DNA from: OFTM10 sp964196195
GTDB taxonomy: Bacteria; Actinomycetota; Acidimicrobiia; Acidimicrobiales; Aldehydirespiratoraceae
DNA length: 64,000 nt
Assembly: GCA_964196195.1 (NCBI GenBank)
Contig: CAXMSE010000038.1
Location: forward strand, 15,137-79,136
Direction: 5' to 3'
The notes under the pieces are model-generated. The model did no database searches. It saw only the letters and a list, made by a program, of their open reading frames with translations, and was not told where the DNA came from. The position numbers were made by a program, and so were the translations under genes. Every line of letters starts with the position of its first letter. Within the stretch, counting starts at the first letter, position 1. Shown in pieces: positions 1 to 7,843 of this stretch.

Positions 1-792
1 CTCGATGGCCGACTTGAGCGTTACGGCGGAAGGGTCGTCGGAATCCGCGTAGAGCCAGCGCCGCAACTCGCGCTCCTGTTGACGGGCCAGCGATGCCATC
101 TCTCGCGGATCATCGGTGCGTTGCATCAGGGCAAAGGTCTGTAGGACCGAGTCGTGTAGATGCGCGGCCATATCGGCCCGCGCGTCGGCCTGCAGCCGAC
201 GCCTGCGCTCCTCGGCCCGGCCACGGATGAGAACCGCAATCCACGGCCCCAGGATCAGGGCCAGCCCGCCACCGACGAGCACTATGGCCAACACCCCGTC
301 ACGCACCGCGCCAAACGACAAGTTTCCGGCCACGAACGCAGTGATCCCCGCGGCGACCACCAATATGCCGGCGCCTATGCGGGCCGCGTCCCAGCGGTCG
401 GTCTCGAGTCGGGGTTGGAACTGCCACAGGACCACACCTGCCCCCAGCCCGACGAGCGCGACCGGCCACACGAAGGCATCGGGAGGCGACAGATCGAATT
501 CACGGAGTACGAGGATGACTCCGAGAACGATGAGGATCAGACCCACACCACGTCTCGTCTCGACCGAGCCGCCCGAGCCAGCACCTTCGAGTTTTCCACT
601 TCCACTCGGCATCACCAACCAGGCGATCGCATACAGCGGCACCCCGGGGCCCGTAATGCCAAGCACAATCACCGCCAAGCGCACCAACACCGGATCGACA
701 CCGACCTTGGCCGCGATGCCGCCACAGACACCGCCAACCACTCGGTCTTCGTCGGATCGGGGCGGGATCGCCGCCTGCCATGTTCTGGCCAT
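1..792 (-). CDS. PspC-domain sensor histidine kinase (N-terminal part, runs off window)
   Basis: Membrane sensor kinase of the LiaS/NarX-like (HisKA_3) type. The visible 264 codons begin MARTWQAAIPPR and carry a PspC domain (about residues 15-65, GGVCGGIAAKVGVDPVLVRL), then three or four further hydrophobic segments, then a short cytoplasmic linker with the phospho-acceptor box HLHDSVLQT (His about 213). The reading frame stays open to base 1, so the ATPase domain and probably a LuxR-type response regulator lie outside the window. It is divergent from another PspC protein; the shared 128-bp region holds two TCAGGG-N4-CCCTGA palindromes. Its role in envelope-stress sensing is inferred from the family. 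Confidence 0.85.
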   Translation of the reverse strand, partial: MARTWQAAIPPRSDEDRVVGGVCGGIAAKVGVDPVLVRLAVIVLGITGPGVPLYAIAWLVMPSGSGKLEGAGSGGSVETRRGVGLILIVLGVILVLREFDLSPPDAFVWPVALVGLGAGVVLWQFQPRLETDRWDAARIGAGILVVAAGITAFVAGNLSFGAVRDGVLAIVLVGGGLALILGPWIAVLIRGRAEERRRRLQADARADMAAHLHDSVLQTFALMQRTDDPREMASLARQQERELRRWLYADSDDPSAVTLKSAIE

Positions 793-826
793 GCTCTGAT
801 GATCGCACCAAAACCGATCCGATCCA

Positions 827-885
827 CTCAGGGAATGCCCTGAGCCCTCCCCGAGGACTCAGGGTCCTATCAGGGTCATCCCTGA
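827..885. promoter_or_regulatory. Paired palindromic operators between divergent PspC genes
   Basis: A perfect palindrome CTCAGGGAATGCCCTGAG lies at 827-844. A second, TCAGGGTCATCCCTGA, lies at 870-885. A lone half-site TCAGGG is at 859-864, exactly 11 bp before the half-site at 870. The spacing and symmetry suit a dimeric NarL/LuxR-type response regulator, such as would partner the adjacent kinase. No clear -10/-35 could be assigned. Confidence 0.6.
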
Positions 886-920
886 TGGGAGAGACGCCGC
901 GAGAAGACGACACTGGAGCC

Positions 921-2285
921 ATGACCGAAGAGTCGATCCCCGACCCCACCCAACCCGTCGAACCGCCAGAGGCCGAAGGCTCGGTGGAAACCGATGCTCC
1001 GCTGCCCCCACCCCCGCCTACCGGCGTCCCCGTTCAGCCCCGCCTGCTTCGCCGCAGCAGTTCCGATCGGGTGATCTCGGGCGTGGCCGGCGGACTGGGC
1101 AACTACTTCGGCGTCGACCCGGTGATCGTGCGCATCGCCTTCCTCGTGCTTGCCGTGTTCGGCGGCTCCGGCGTGTTGCTCTACCTCATCGGCTGGCTCG
1201 TGATCGCCAAAGAGGGCCGCGACGAATCGCGAGCAGTCCAGTCGCTGCGGGGTTCGCCCGAAGGCAACCGCGGTGGACTCTTCCTGGTTCTTGCGATCGT
1301 CGGTGTCCTGATCATCCTCACCCCCCTGGTCTGGTGGCCGGGATTCGGGTTCGGCAACGGACTCGCCCTCCCCCTCCTGCTCGTCGCCGCTGGTGTCGCC
1401 CTTTTCGTGTGGCCCGCAGACGGTCTCGACCTTCACGGCCGCTGGCATGACGAACATCGTGAGGAGATGCGCGCAGCCCGATCCGAGATGAGCGATACGA
1501 GGCGTGAAACCCGCGACTCCTGGCGCGAAACACGACGCGAATGGCGTCACGGCTACCGTCGTGGATTCGTCGACGACAACACCACGCCCGCTCCTCCGCC
1601 TCCACCCCCTGCGCCCCCTTCACCGCCGCCTGAACCTCGGCCCAAGGCCTTCCTCGGGCCGCTCACCCTCGCCGCCATGCTGTTGTTCACCGGCGGAGCG
1701 GTGTTCGCTGACCGCGTGGACTGGATCGATCTCGACCCCGCTGTGTTCCTCGCGTCTCTGCTCGTGATCATCGGCGTAGCGCTGGTGCTGTCCGCCTTCC
1801 TCGGTCGGGCCAGGGGCCTCATCGTTCTCGGCGTGATGATCCTTCCGATCGCCTGGACCGTCAACGCGGTCGACCTCACCTGGTGGGACGGAATCGGCGA
1901 GGAGACCCACACGGTCAACTCACTTTCCGAACTGGAAGAGGAATACCGCTACGGCATCGGCGAGTTCATAATCGATCTCTCCGATCTCGATCTCGAAGGC
2001 GAGAGCCGCGACCTAGCCGTCGGCCTCACCATCGGTGAAGCAATCGTGTACGTGCCCGAAGGGATGCACGTCAGGGTCGACCTCGACGGACGCATGGGCG
2101 AGCTGAGAGTCGACGAGGGATCCATCAGTCGGATCGACGACGGCCTCGACATAGCCATCACCACTGAGATCGGCGATCCCGACGGCGGAACCCTCAATCT
2201 CGACTTCGACCTCGGAATCGGATCCGGCCGGGTTGAAGTGTGCAGCACCGGCTCGTCAACGACGGGAGTACCGCAATGCCCCTGA
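921..2285 (+). CDS. PspC / LiaF-like membrane protein
   Basis: 454-residue membrane protein. A Pro-rich N-terminus is followed by a PspC domain (about residues 42-100, RVISGVAGGLGNYFGVDPVIVR), two more hydrophobic segments, and a strongly charged Arg/Glu stretch (about 170-210). A proline run follows, then three more helices and a C-terminal beta-rich region (VGLTIGEAIVYVPEGM) like the LiaF toast-rack domain. The ATG at 921 is preferred over an upstream in-frame start because it follows CTGGAG and removes a 47-residue extension over the operator region. LiaF-type proteins act as inhibitors or partners of the cognate kinase; that role here is inferred. The stop overlaps the next small ORF. Confidence 0.85.
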   Translation: MTEESIPDPTQPVEPPEAEGSVETDAPLPPPPPTGVPVQPRLLRRSSSDRVISGVAGGLGNYFGVDPVIVRIAFLVLAVFGGSGVLLYLIGWLVIAKEGRDESRAVQSLRGSPEGNRGGLFLVLAIVGVLIILTPLVWWPGFGFGNGLALPLLLVAAGVALFVWPADGLDLHGRWHDEHREEMRAARSEMSDTRRETRDSWRETRREWRHGYRRGFVDDNTTPAPPPPPPAPPSPPPEPRPKAFLGPLTLAAMLLFTGGAVFADRVDWIDLDPAVFLASLLVIIGVALVLSAFLGRARGLIVLGVMILPIAWTVNAVDLTWWDGIGEETHTVNSLSELEEEYRYGIGEFIIDLSDLDLEGESRDLAVGLTIGEAIVYVPEGMHVRVDLDGRMGELRVDEGSISRIDDGLDIAITTEIGDPDGGTLNLDFDLGIGSGRVEVCSTGSSTTGVPQCP

Positions 2286-2353
2286 CCGCACTCTGGTTGC
2301 TCGGCCTACTTGTCGCCGTATTGCTCGACTTCTCCTCGATTGGAACCCGCTGA
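2276..2353 (+). CDS. 25-residue single-helix membrane peptide
   Basis: A tiny ORF (MPLTALWLLGLLVAVLLDFS...) that is almost entirely one hydrophobic helix. It starts 10 bases inside the end of the PspC/LiaF-like gene. Its stop overlaps the next start as TGATG, so all three ORFs look translationally coupled. No family is recognised. A regulatory membrane peptide or a simple coupling ORF are both possible. Confidence 0.5.
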   Translation: MPLTALWLLGLLVAVLLDFSSIGTR

Positions 2354-2577
2354 TGGAAACCCACCGCCTCGACCCCACCGCCCTCATCGCAGGCCTTCTC
2401 TTTTCCCTTTCTGGCGCGGCGATCATCGCCGATCAGACTTGGGACAACATCGACATCACCGCATTCGTCGGCGCCGGCGTAGCCCTTCTCGGCATCTTCT
2501 TGGTAGTCGTGCTCCTCGCCCGTCAACTGAGGGACGGCTCTCAACCCCCCGAATCAGGTATGTCCGTCGAATCCTGA
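2353..2577 (+). CDS. Small two-helix membrane protein
   Basis: 74 residues with two hydrophobic segments (about residues 10-27, LIAGLLFSLSGAAIIAD, and 36-55, FVGAGVALLGIFLVVVLLA), followed by a short charged cytoplasmic tail. The start is fixed by the TGATG overlap with the preceding 25-codon ORF. It is the last gene of the PspC mini-operon. Small proteins of this shape often accompany PspC/LiaF genes in actinobacteria; the function is unknown. Confidence 0.65.
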   Translation: METHRLDPTALIAGLLFSLSGAAIIADQTWDNIDITAFVGAGVALLGIFLVVVLLARQLRDGSQPPESGMSVES

Positions 2578-2581
2578 AAAT

Positions 2582-2609
2582 CCTTCAGGATCCTTCAGCA
2601 AAGCTGAAG
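2582..2609. promoter_or_regulatory. CTTCAG direct repeats with hairpin
   Basis: CCTTCAGGAT and CCTTCAGCAA stand in direct repeat 10 bp apart. The second copy also forms a perfect 7-bp hairpin (CTTCAGC-AAA-GCTGAAG, 2593-2609). Tandem repeats at this spacing are typical of OmpR-type response-regulator sites. The element sits 60 bp upstream of a truncated reading frame whose downstream pieces include a histidine-kinase end, so it may be the orphaned operator of a lost two-component system (inference). Confidence 0.45.
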
Positions 2610-2669
2610 CATCGATCCTTCATTCTTCTTGCATCAGCCGGACCCACCGGCTTCCCCAAGGAGATCAAG

Positions 2670-3288
2670 ATGGACCGCAAGACCGCTCTCAGCACCGCTG
2701 GTGCACTCACGATGACGTGTTCAGCTGTGGTGACCGAGTATCGGGTTGTAGGCGCGGACGACGCCGACCTCGGTGCAACGGCCGGCACGACCATCCACGA
2801 GATCGAATACGTGCAGGCCGCTCCCGCGGTCACCGACTTCGCCATGGACGCCTCGTACGAGTACGACGATGACGACGACCACGCCGACCAGCGACCTGAG
2901 TCGCTGCAACCAGACCCGAGGCATCCCGGTAGACGTTTACGCCGACACGCGCCACCTGTTCCGCCAGGCGATCCACGCCTCCTCTGTCACCGGCGGCCGC
3001 TACGACCCCACCGTGTACGACGCCCTGATCGGTGCCGCCCGTCGAGTCGATCCGCATCGGCGCCGAGCAGGTCGGGTCATCGGGTCATGGCGGGTCCGTG
3101 CCTGTTCCCGCCACCGGCGACGAGATCGAACGCTTGGCCGAAGCGACGAGAACCAGCCGATGACGACCGGGCTCGGCCTCGCCATCGTGCGCCAGATCGC
3201 CGATCGCCATCACGGCTCGGTAGCGGTGACGGAGTCTCCGCGCGGCCGGGCCCGGTTCACGGTGCGGCTCCCTCTTCGCATCGGCTGA
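2670..3288 (+). pseudogene. Mosaic of gene remnants: exported protein start, ApbE fragment, HAMP fragment, histidine-kinase end
   Basis: Four recognisable pieces are fused by deletions. (1) 2670-2890: N-terminus of an exported Asp-rich protein (MDRKTALSTAGALTMT, later YEYDDDDD). (2) 2890-3045, another frame: an ApbE-like FMN-transferase segment (DLSRCNQTRGIPVDV, then TGGRYDPTVYDAL). (3) About 3098-3152, a third frame: a HAMP end (VPVPATGDEIERLAEA). (4) 3163-3288: the C-terminal ATPase region of a sensor kinase (GLGLAIVRQIADRHHGSV, then ARFTVRLPL). No intact gene remains. The original locus was probably a flavin-protein/ApbE/two-component operon. Confidence 0.75.
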
Positions 3289-3306
3289 CGCGGCGCTCCC
3301 GCTACC

Positions 3307-4500
3307 GTGTCGGGCGTGCGTCTGTATGACACGGCCAGAAACGCCATCGTTGCCTTCGAACCGGGCCCGGTGGTCAAGATGTATGTCTGCGGCATCACGC
3401 CCTACGACTCCACCCACCTCGGCCACGCCAACACCTACCTCACCTACGACCTGCTCATCAGGCGGCTCGAAGACATGGGACACACCGTCCAGATGGTGCG
3501 CAACATCACAGATGTCGACGATTCCATCCTTCCCAAGGCTCGCGAGCTCGGCATCGACTTCCTCGAACTGGCCGCGTCGGAGACAACCCGGTTCCACAAC
3601 GACCTCGAGATACTCAACGCCCGGCCCGTCTTCAACGAGCCCCACGCCACCGAGTGGGTCACCGAGATGGTCGAACTGATCACCCGTCTCGATGCCAAGG
3701 GCCACGTCTACGCCGTCGACGGCACCGCCTTCTTCGACGCCACCACATTCGACTCCTTCGGTGCGCTCTCGGGCTACGACGAGCCAACCATGATCGAGTT
3801 CGCCCGCGAGCGGGGCGGTCACCCCGACGACGCCCGCCAGCGCCACCCCCTCGATTTCGTACTCTGGCAGCCGTCGCTCTCCGACGAGCCCTCATGGGAC
3901 TCGCCGTGGGGACCGGGCCGCCCCGGTTGGCACATCGAATGCAGCGCCATGTCGATGGGCCTGCTCGGCGAGACCCTCGACCTGCACGGCGGCGGGAGCG
4001 ACCTGATCTTCCCCCACCACGAATGCGAGCGAGCCCAGAGCGAAGCAGCCACCGGGGTCACCTTCTCAACCCATTGGATGCACAGCGGGATGGTGGCCTA
4101 CGAGGGCACAAAGATGTCGAAGTCTCTCGGCAATCTCGTGTTCGTGAGCGAACTGTCGAAGACCGCCGATCCTCGCGCCATCCGACTCGCCCTGATGCGC
4201 CACCACTATCGCGACGACTGGGAATGGTTCGACGACCACGTCGACGAGGGCGCATCCCATCTCCAACGGCTCTGCGAAGCATCCCGAATCGAGGCCGGAC
4301 CAGACCCGGCCCCATACGCCGCTCGGCTCCGCGCCGCTCTCGACAACGACCTCGACGCCCCGACTGCCATAGCCGAACTCGACGCGCTCGCCACCGCGAT
4401 ACTCAGAGGCGGCACCGACACCACCGCCCCTACGATGCTGAGAGAGCTCGGCACCCTGTGTGGGGTCGATCTCACCAAGCCGCCTGCACCGCTCGCCTGA
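3307..4500 (+). CDS. mshC: L-cysteine:glucosaminyl-inositol ligase (mycothiol synthesis)
   Basis: 397 residues, close to MshC proteins, which join cysteine to GlcN-Ins in mycothiol synthesis using ATP. Class I synthetase signatures are present: YVCGITPYDSTHLGHA near residue 27 (HIGH-type, with a zinc-ligand Cys), ITDVDD, HIECSAMSMGLLG, GGGSDLIFPHHECE and KMSKSLGN. ITPYD and the MSKSLGNLVFVS context favour MshC over CysS, and the C-terminal anticodon-binding part is short. A GTG start is used; a second GTG three codons later is possible. True cysS follows 17 bases downstream, so paralogues stand in tandem. Confidence 0.9.
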   Translation: MSGVRLYDTARNAIVAFEPGPVVKMYVCGITPYDSTHLGHANTYLTYDLLIRRLEDMGHTVQMVRNITDVDDSILPKARELGIDFLELAASETTRFHNDLEILNARPVFNEPHATEWVTEMVELITRLDAKGHVYAVDGTAFFDATTFDSFGALSGYDEPTMIEFARERGGHPDDARQRHPLDFVLWQPSLSDEPSWDSPWGPGRPGWHIECSAMSMGLLGETLDLHGGGSDLIFPHHECERAQSEAATGVTFSTHWMHSGMVAYEGTKMSKSLGNLVFVSELSKTADPRAIRLALMRHHYRDDWEWFDDHVDEGASHLQRLCEASRIEAGPDPAPYAARLRAALDNDLDAPTAIAELDALATAILRGGTDTTAPTMLRELGTLCGVDLTKPPAPLA

Positions 4501-4517
4501 ACCGAAGGTCCAGCCCC

Positions 4518-5897
4518 GTGATCCGCCTCTACGACACTCTCACCGGCGCCGTGCGCCCGCTGGCCCAGCGCGAACCCGGGAAGCTGTCGCTCTACGCGTG
4601 CGGGCCCACCGTCTACGACCATCCGCATCTCGGCCACGCCCGCCAAGCCATGACCTACGACATCGTTCGTAGGTACCTCGAATGGCGAGGTGTCGATGTT
4701 CAACACGTCGCCAACGTCACCGACATCGACGACAACATCATCAACCGCGCCAACCGGGAAGGTGTCGCCGAAACAGAGGTGGCCACCAAGTGGGAGCAGG
4801 TCTACACCGAGGCGATGGATGCCCTCGACATCCTGCATCCCCACGAGCGACCTCACGCCACCGACTATGTCGACGACATGGTCGACTTCATCGGGGTCCT
4901 GATCGATAACGACACCGCCTACGCCACCGACAGCGGCGTCTATCTGAGGGTTCACCGGGTACCCGGCTACGGCGATCTCGTCCACCGCACCCTCGACGAC
5001 CTCGCGGCAGGCGCGGGGGCCCGGGTCGAGGTCGACGAAAACAAAGAGGACCCCCTCGATTTCGCCCTCTGGAAGGCGGCCAAGCCCGAAGAACCAAGCT
5101 GGAAGTCCCCATGGGGCGATGGCCGCCCCGGCTGGCACATCGAATGTGTCTCCATGAGCCTCGGGATCCTGGGCGACGGCTTCGACCTCCACGGCGGCGG
5201 GAGCGACCTGGTGTTTCCCCACCACACCAACGAGCGCGCCGAGGCAATCGCGGCCGGGCGCGAGTTCGCCAAGCATTGGATGCACAACGCGATGCTCAAC
5301 ATCGGCGGCGAGAAGATGTCGAAATCGCTCGACAACTACACGACCGTGCAGGCCCTGCTTGACGAGCATCCGCTCAACGGCCGAGCCCTTCGCCTGCTCC
5401 TCCTGCAGACCCACTACCGCAAGACGATGGAGCTCAACCCCGAGGTGATGGACCAGTCCCGCAGGGCGATCATGCGCCTCGACGCGATGGCCCGCAAGGC
5501 CACCGGCGCCGGGATAGTTCTCGATGGAGACGCCCGCGATGACGCCGTCCTCGATGCCTTCATCGCGGCGATGGACGACGACCTCGGCACTCCCGAGGGA
5601 GTGGCCGCGGTGTTCGAGACGGTTCGGCGGGCCAATGCCGCACTCGATGCCGGCGATGCCGAAGCAGGCCCACTCGTCGCCACCGCGGTGGATCTCGCCG
5701 GTGCACTCGGCCTGAGGATCGACGACGGCTCCCGGCAACTCGGCGACGCCACCGAGATCGACGCCCTCGTACAAGCTCGTGAGGCTGCCCGGGGCGCAAA
5801 GGACTTCGCCGAGGCCGACCGGCTCCGCGACAAACTCACCGAGCTCGACATCGTGGTGGAGGACACACCCAACGGTCCCGTGTGGCGTCGAGCCTGA
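4518..5897 (+). CDS. cysS: Cysteinyl-tRNA synthetase
   Basis: 459 residues, normal CysRS length. Attaches cysteine to tRNA-Cys in the cytoplasm. Motifs seen: YACGPTVYDHPHLGHARQ (first zinc Cys plus HIGH-type), NVTDIDDNII, WHIECVSMSLGILG, GGGSDLVFPHHTNE and KMSKSLDN. The C-terminal helical DALR-type region ends with ARGAKDFAEADRLRDKL, typical of CysRS. The GTG at 4518 begins VIRLYDTLTG, matching the family N-terminus. It follows mshC on the same strand and is probably co-transcribed, which couples two enzymes drawing on cysteine. Confidence 0.95.
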   Translation: MIRLYDTLTGAVRPLAQREPGKLSLYACGPTVYDHPHLGHARQAMTYDIVRRYLEWRGVDVQHVANVTDIDDNIINRANREGVAETEVATKWEQVYTEAMDALDILHPHERPHATDYVDDMVDFIGVLIDNDTAYATDSGVYLRVHRVPGYGDLVHRTLDDLAAGAGARVEVDENKEDPLDFALWKAAKPEEPSWKSPWGDGRPGWHIECVSMSLGILGDGFDLHGGGSDLVFPHHTNERAEAIAAGREFAKHWMHNAMLNIGGEKMSKSLDNYTTVQALLDEHPLNGRALRLLLLQTHYRKTMELNPEVMDQSRRAIMRLDAMARKATGAGIVLDGDARDDAVLDAFIAAMDDDLGTPEGVAAVFETVRRANAALDAGDAEAGPLVATAVDLAGALGLRIDDGSRQLGDATEIDALVQAREAARGAKDFAEADRLRDKLTELDIVVEDTPNGPVWRRA

Positions 5898-5917
5898 CAA
5901 CTTGGCAGAGTCGTCAG

Positions 5918-6994
5918 ATGGCAATCCTGGAACCATCCACCGATGTACCTCCACTCCCCGGCCAACCGCCAGACGTGGCCTGGCCGACAGCCGAATGGCC
6001 CACCGGGCCGCTCCCGGCCGGGGTCGACAATGACCACGTCTGGCGGTTGATCGACCGGGCGTTCGGGCCAGACCCCGACGCCAGTTTCGGGGAGTCGCAC
6101 GCAACCCTGGTGGTGAAGGGTGGTCGCCTCGTGGTGGAGCGTTACGGATCCGGAAGCGATGCCTCGACACCACTCCTCTCCTGGTCGATGGCAAAGAGTG
6201 TGCTCCACGCCATCGTCGGCATACTCGTCGATCAGGGAAAGCTCGACCCCCACGCTCCCGCGCCCGTTCCCGAGTGGCAAGAGCCGACGGATCCTCGACA
6301 CCAGATCACCCTCGATCACCTGCTCCGCATGGCCGACGGACTCAACTTCAACGAGAGCTACGAGATCCCCGAGCCGGGGACCAATGCCGGCGACGCCGAG
6401 TGGAGCCATGCCATCGACATGCTGTTCGGCGCGGGGGTCGACGACCACGGCTCGTACACCGCCACCCGTCCACCAGCCCATCCCCCGGGCACCGTCTTCA
6501 ACTACTCGTCAGGCACCAGCAACGTCGTTTCCCGCATCGTGTGCGATCACATAGGCCGAGACGGCGATGCCACCGCCTGGATGGGAACCAATCTCTTCGA
6601 CCCGATCGGGATGCGCTCGGCCACTCCGAGCTTCGACACCTCGGGCACATTCGTGGGCTCGTCCTACCTCCATGCCACGGCCCGCGACTGGGCGCGCTTC
6701 GGGCTCCTCTACCTTCGCGGTGGCCTCTGGGATGGCCACCGGATCGTTCCCTCATCCTGGGTCGAGCAATGTCGACTCACCCGCGCGGTCGACAGCGAAG
6801 GTGCCCACTACGGCACCCACTGGTGGACCGCGGAGGACCGAAGAGGCACGTTCTACGCGAGTGGCTACGAGTTCCAGCGCGTCGTGTGTGTCCCCACCAG
6901 CGACCTGGTGGTCGTTCGCCTCGGCAAGACCCCCGAGGATTCCTACGAAACGCCGAAGGCCTGGCTCAACGAGCTGATAGCAGCATTCGACTAA
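5918..6994 (+). CDS. Beta-lactamase-fold serine hydrolase
   Basis: 358 residues of the class C beta-lactamase/esterase family. The SxxK motif is SMAK (about residue 89), the Tyr motif is YSSGTSN (about 196), and HPPGT precedes it as usual in this family. No signal peptide is visible, so a cytoplasmic esterase or peptidase is more likely than a secreted lactamase; the substrate cannot be told. The ATG at 5918 is 20 bases after cysS, with no strong ribosome site. The gene ends at a long inverted repeat facing a convergent lipoprotein gene. Confidence 0.8.
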   Translation: MAILEPSTDVPPLPGQPPDVAWPTAEWPTGPLPAGVDNDHVWRLIDRAFGPDPDASFGESHATLVVKGGRLVVERYGSGSDASTPLLSWSMAKSVLHAIVGILVDQGKLDPHAPAPVPEWQEPTDPRHQITLDHLLRMADGLNFNESYEIPEPGTNAGDAEWSHAIDMLFGAGVDDHGSYTATRPPAHPPGTVFNYSSGTSNVVSRIVCDHIGRDGDATAWMGTNLFDPIGMRSATPSFDTSGTFVGSSYLHATARDWARFGLLYLRGGLWDGHRIVPSSWVEQCRLTRAVDSEGAHYGTHWWTAEDRRGTFYASGYEFQRVVCVPTSDLVVVRLGKTPEDSYETPKAWLNELIAAFD

Positions 6995-6995
6995 C

Positions 6996-7050
6996 CCGGT
7001 TTTCTGAGCAGAAACGCGCGTATACGGTCCCAAAGTGCTCAGAAAACCGG
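6996..7050. terminator. Bidirectional terminator, copy 1 of a dispersed palindrome
   Basis: A perfect 15-bp inverted repeat (CCGGTTTTCTGAGCA at 6996-7010, TGCTCAGAAAACCGG at 7036-7050) lies between convergent genes. The 25-base loop contains ACGCGCGTATACGG. A related palindrome lies at 44796-44840, sharing TTTCTGAGC arms and an ACGCGCG-ATAC loop. Confidence 0.7.
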
Positions 7051-7057
7051 TGGGTGC

Positions 7058-7720
7058 TCAGCCGATGGCGAACTCGAATGTGCCCACCGCAGGCTCGCCG
7101 GAATCGAACTCGACTTCATAGGTTCCGCTGATCATCGTGTCGCTGACGGTGCCCGTGGCGGTGAACCCGGCTATACCCGCGACCGGTGCGTCGGTGCCGA
7201 CCACGGTGATCTGACCGTCGACGATCGTGATCGTCAAGATGCCGAGCTCTGCGGTTTCGACAGTGACCCCAGCGGCCAGCTCGGCGGCCGGCAGGTCGAG
7301 GGCGAAGATGTCGGAGATGCCTGCACCGAGTACGAAGCCATCGGTGATGTCGAGCGAGACGTTGAGCGAGTCACCGTTGTCGGTGACGGTCACACCAGCA
7401 GCGCCACTGGATCCGAAGGTGGTGTTGTTCCACTGGCCGGTCGCGCCGCCCGCCGGGAGGGCCGGTGGCTCGGGCTCGGGCTCGGGCTCAGGCTCCGGCT
7501 CGGGAGCAGGTTCGGGAGCAGGTTCGGGGTCGGGCTCGGGGTCGGGCTCGTCGGCCGGTTCATCGGCCGGTTCATCGGCGGAATCATCGGTGTCCTGATC
7601 GGACGTGTCGGCCGCTGCAGTGTCACCGGACGATTCATCGGAGTCGTCGCTCCCACATCCAGCGAAGATCAGAGCCCCCGCGAAGAGAGCGATTAAAACT
7701 CGGTAAAGACTCTTGGACAT
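7058..7720 (-). CDS. Exported lipoprotein with Glu-Pro repeats
   Basis: 220 residues. The signal peptide MSKSLYRVLIALFAGALIFAGC ends in lipobox FAGC. An acidic stretch rich in Ser, Asp and Glu follows, then a Pro-Glu repeat (EPEPEPEPEP, about residues 70-98) that should form a stiff extended linker. The C-terminal domain of about 120 residues is beta-rich (VTVTDNGDSLNVSLDITDG). The ATG at 7720 is chosen because an upstream in-frame start would put 19 residues before the signal peptide. No family is recognised; the likely location is the outer face of the membrane. Confidence 0.75.
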   Translation of the reverse strand: MSKSLYRVLIALFAGALIFAGCGSDDSDESSGDTAAADTSDQDTDDSADEPADEPADEPDPEPDPEPAPEPAPEPEPEPEPEPEPPALPAGGATGQWNNTTFGSSGAAGVTVTDNGDSLNVSLDITDGFVLGAGISDIFALDLPAAELAAGVTVETAELGILTITIVDGQITVVGTDAPVAGIAGFTATGTVSDTMISGTYEVEFDSGEPAVGTFEFAIG

Positions 7721-7843
7721 GATTTCACACTGACTACTAGGCGTCATCGGTCCGTCACTCATCGGCCTGAACAACACGACAATTATCGTCCGCGCGCTGC
7801 GCGCGATTGCCGATAGGCCCTCCGATGGGAGCGATCGCCCTTT

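Noticed and set aside
4206..6194. 662-codon open frame antisense to mshC and cysS
   Set aside because: It opposes two clearly conserved genes and has no recognisable motif; long antisense frames are expected at this GC content.
7786..7806. CGCGCGCTGCGCGCG palindrome between two minus-strand genes
   Set aside because: Simple GC alternation; it may terminate the propeller gene, but it lies about 40 bases past the stop without a T-tract.
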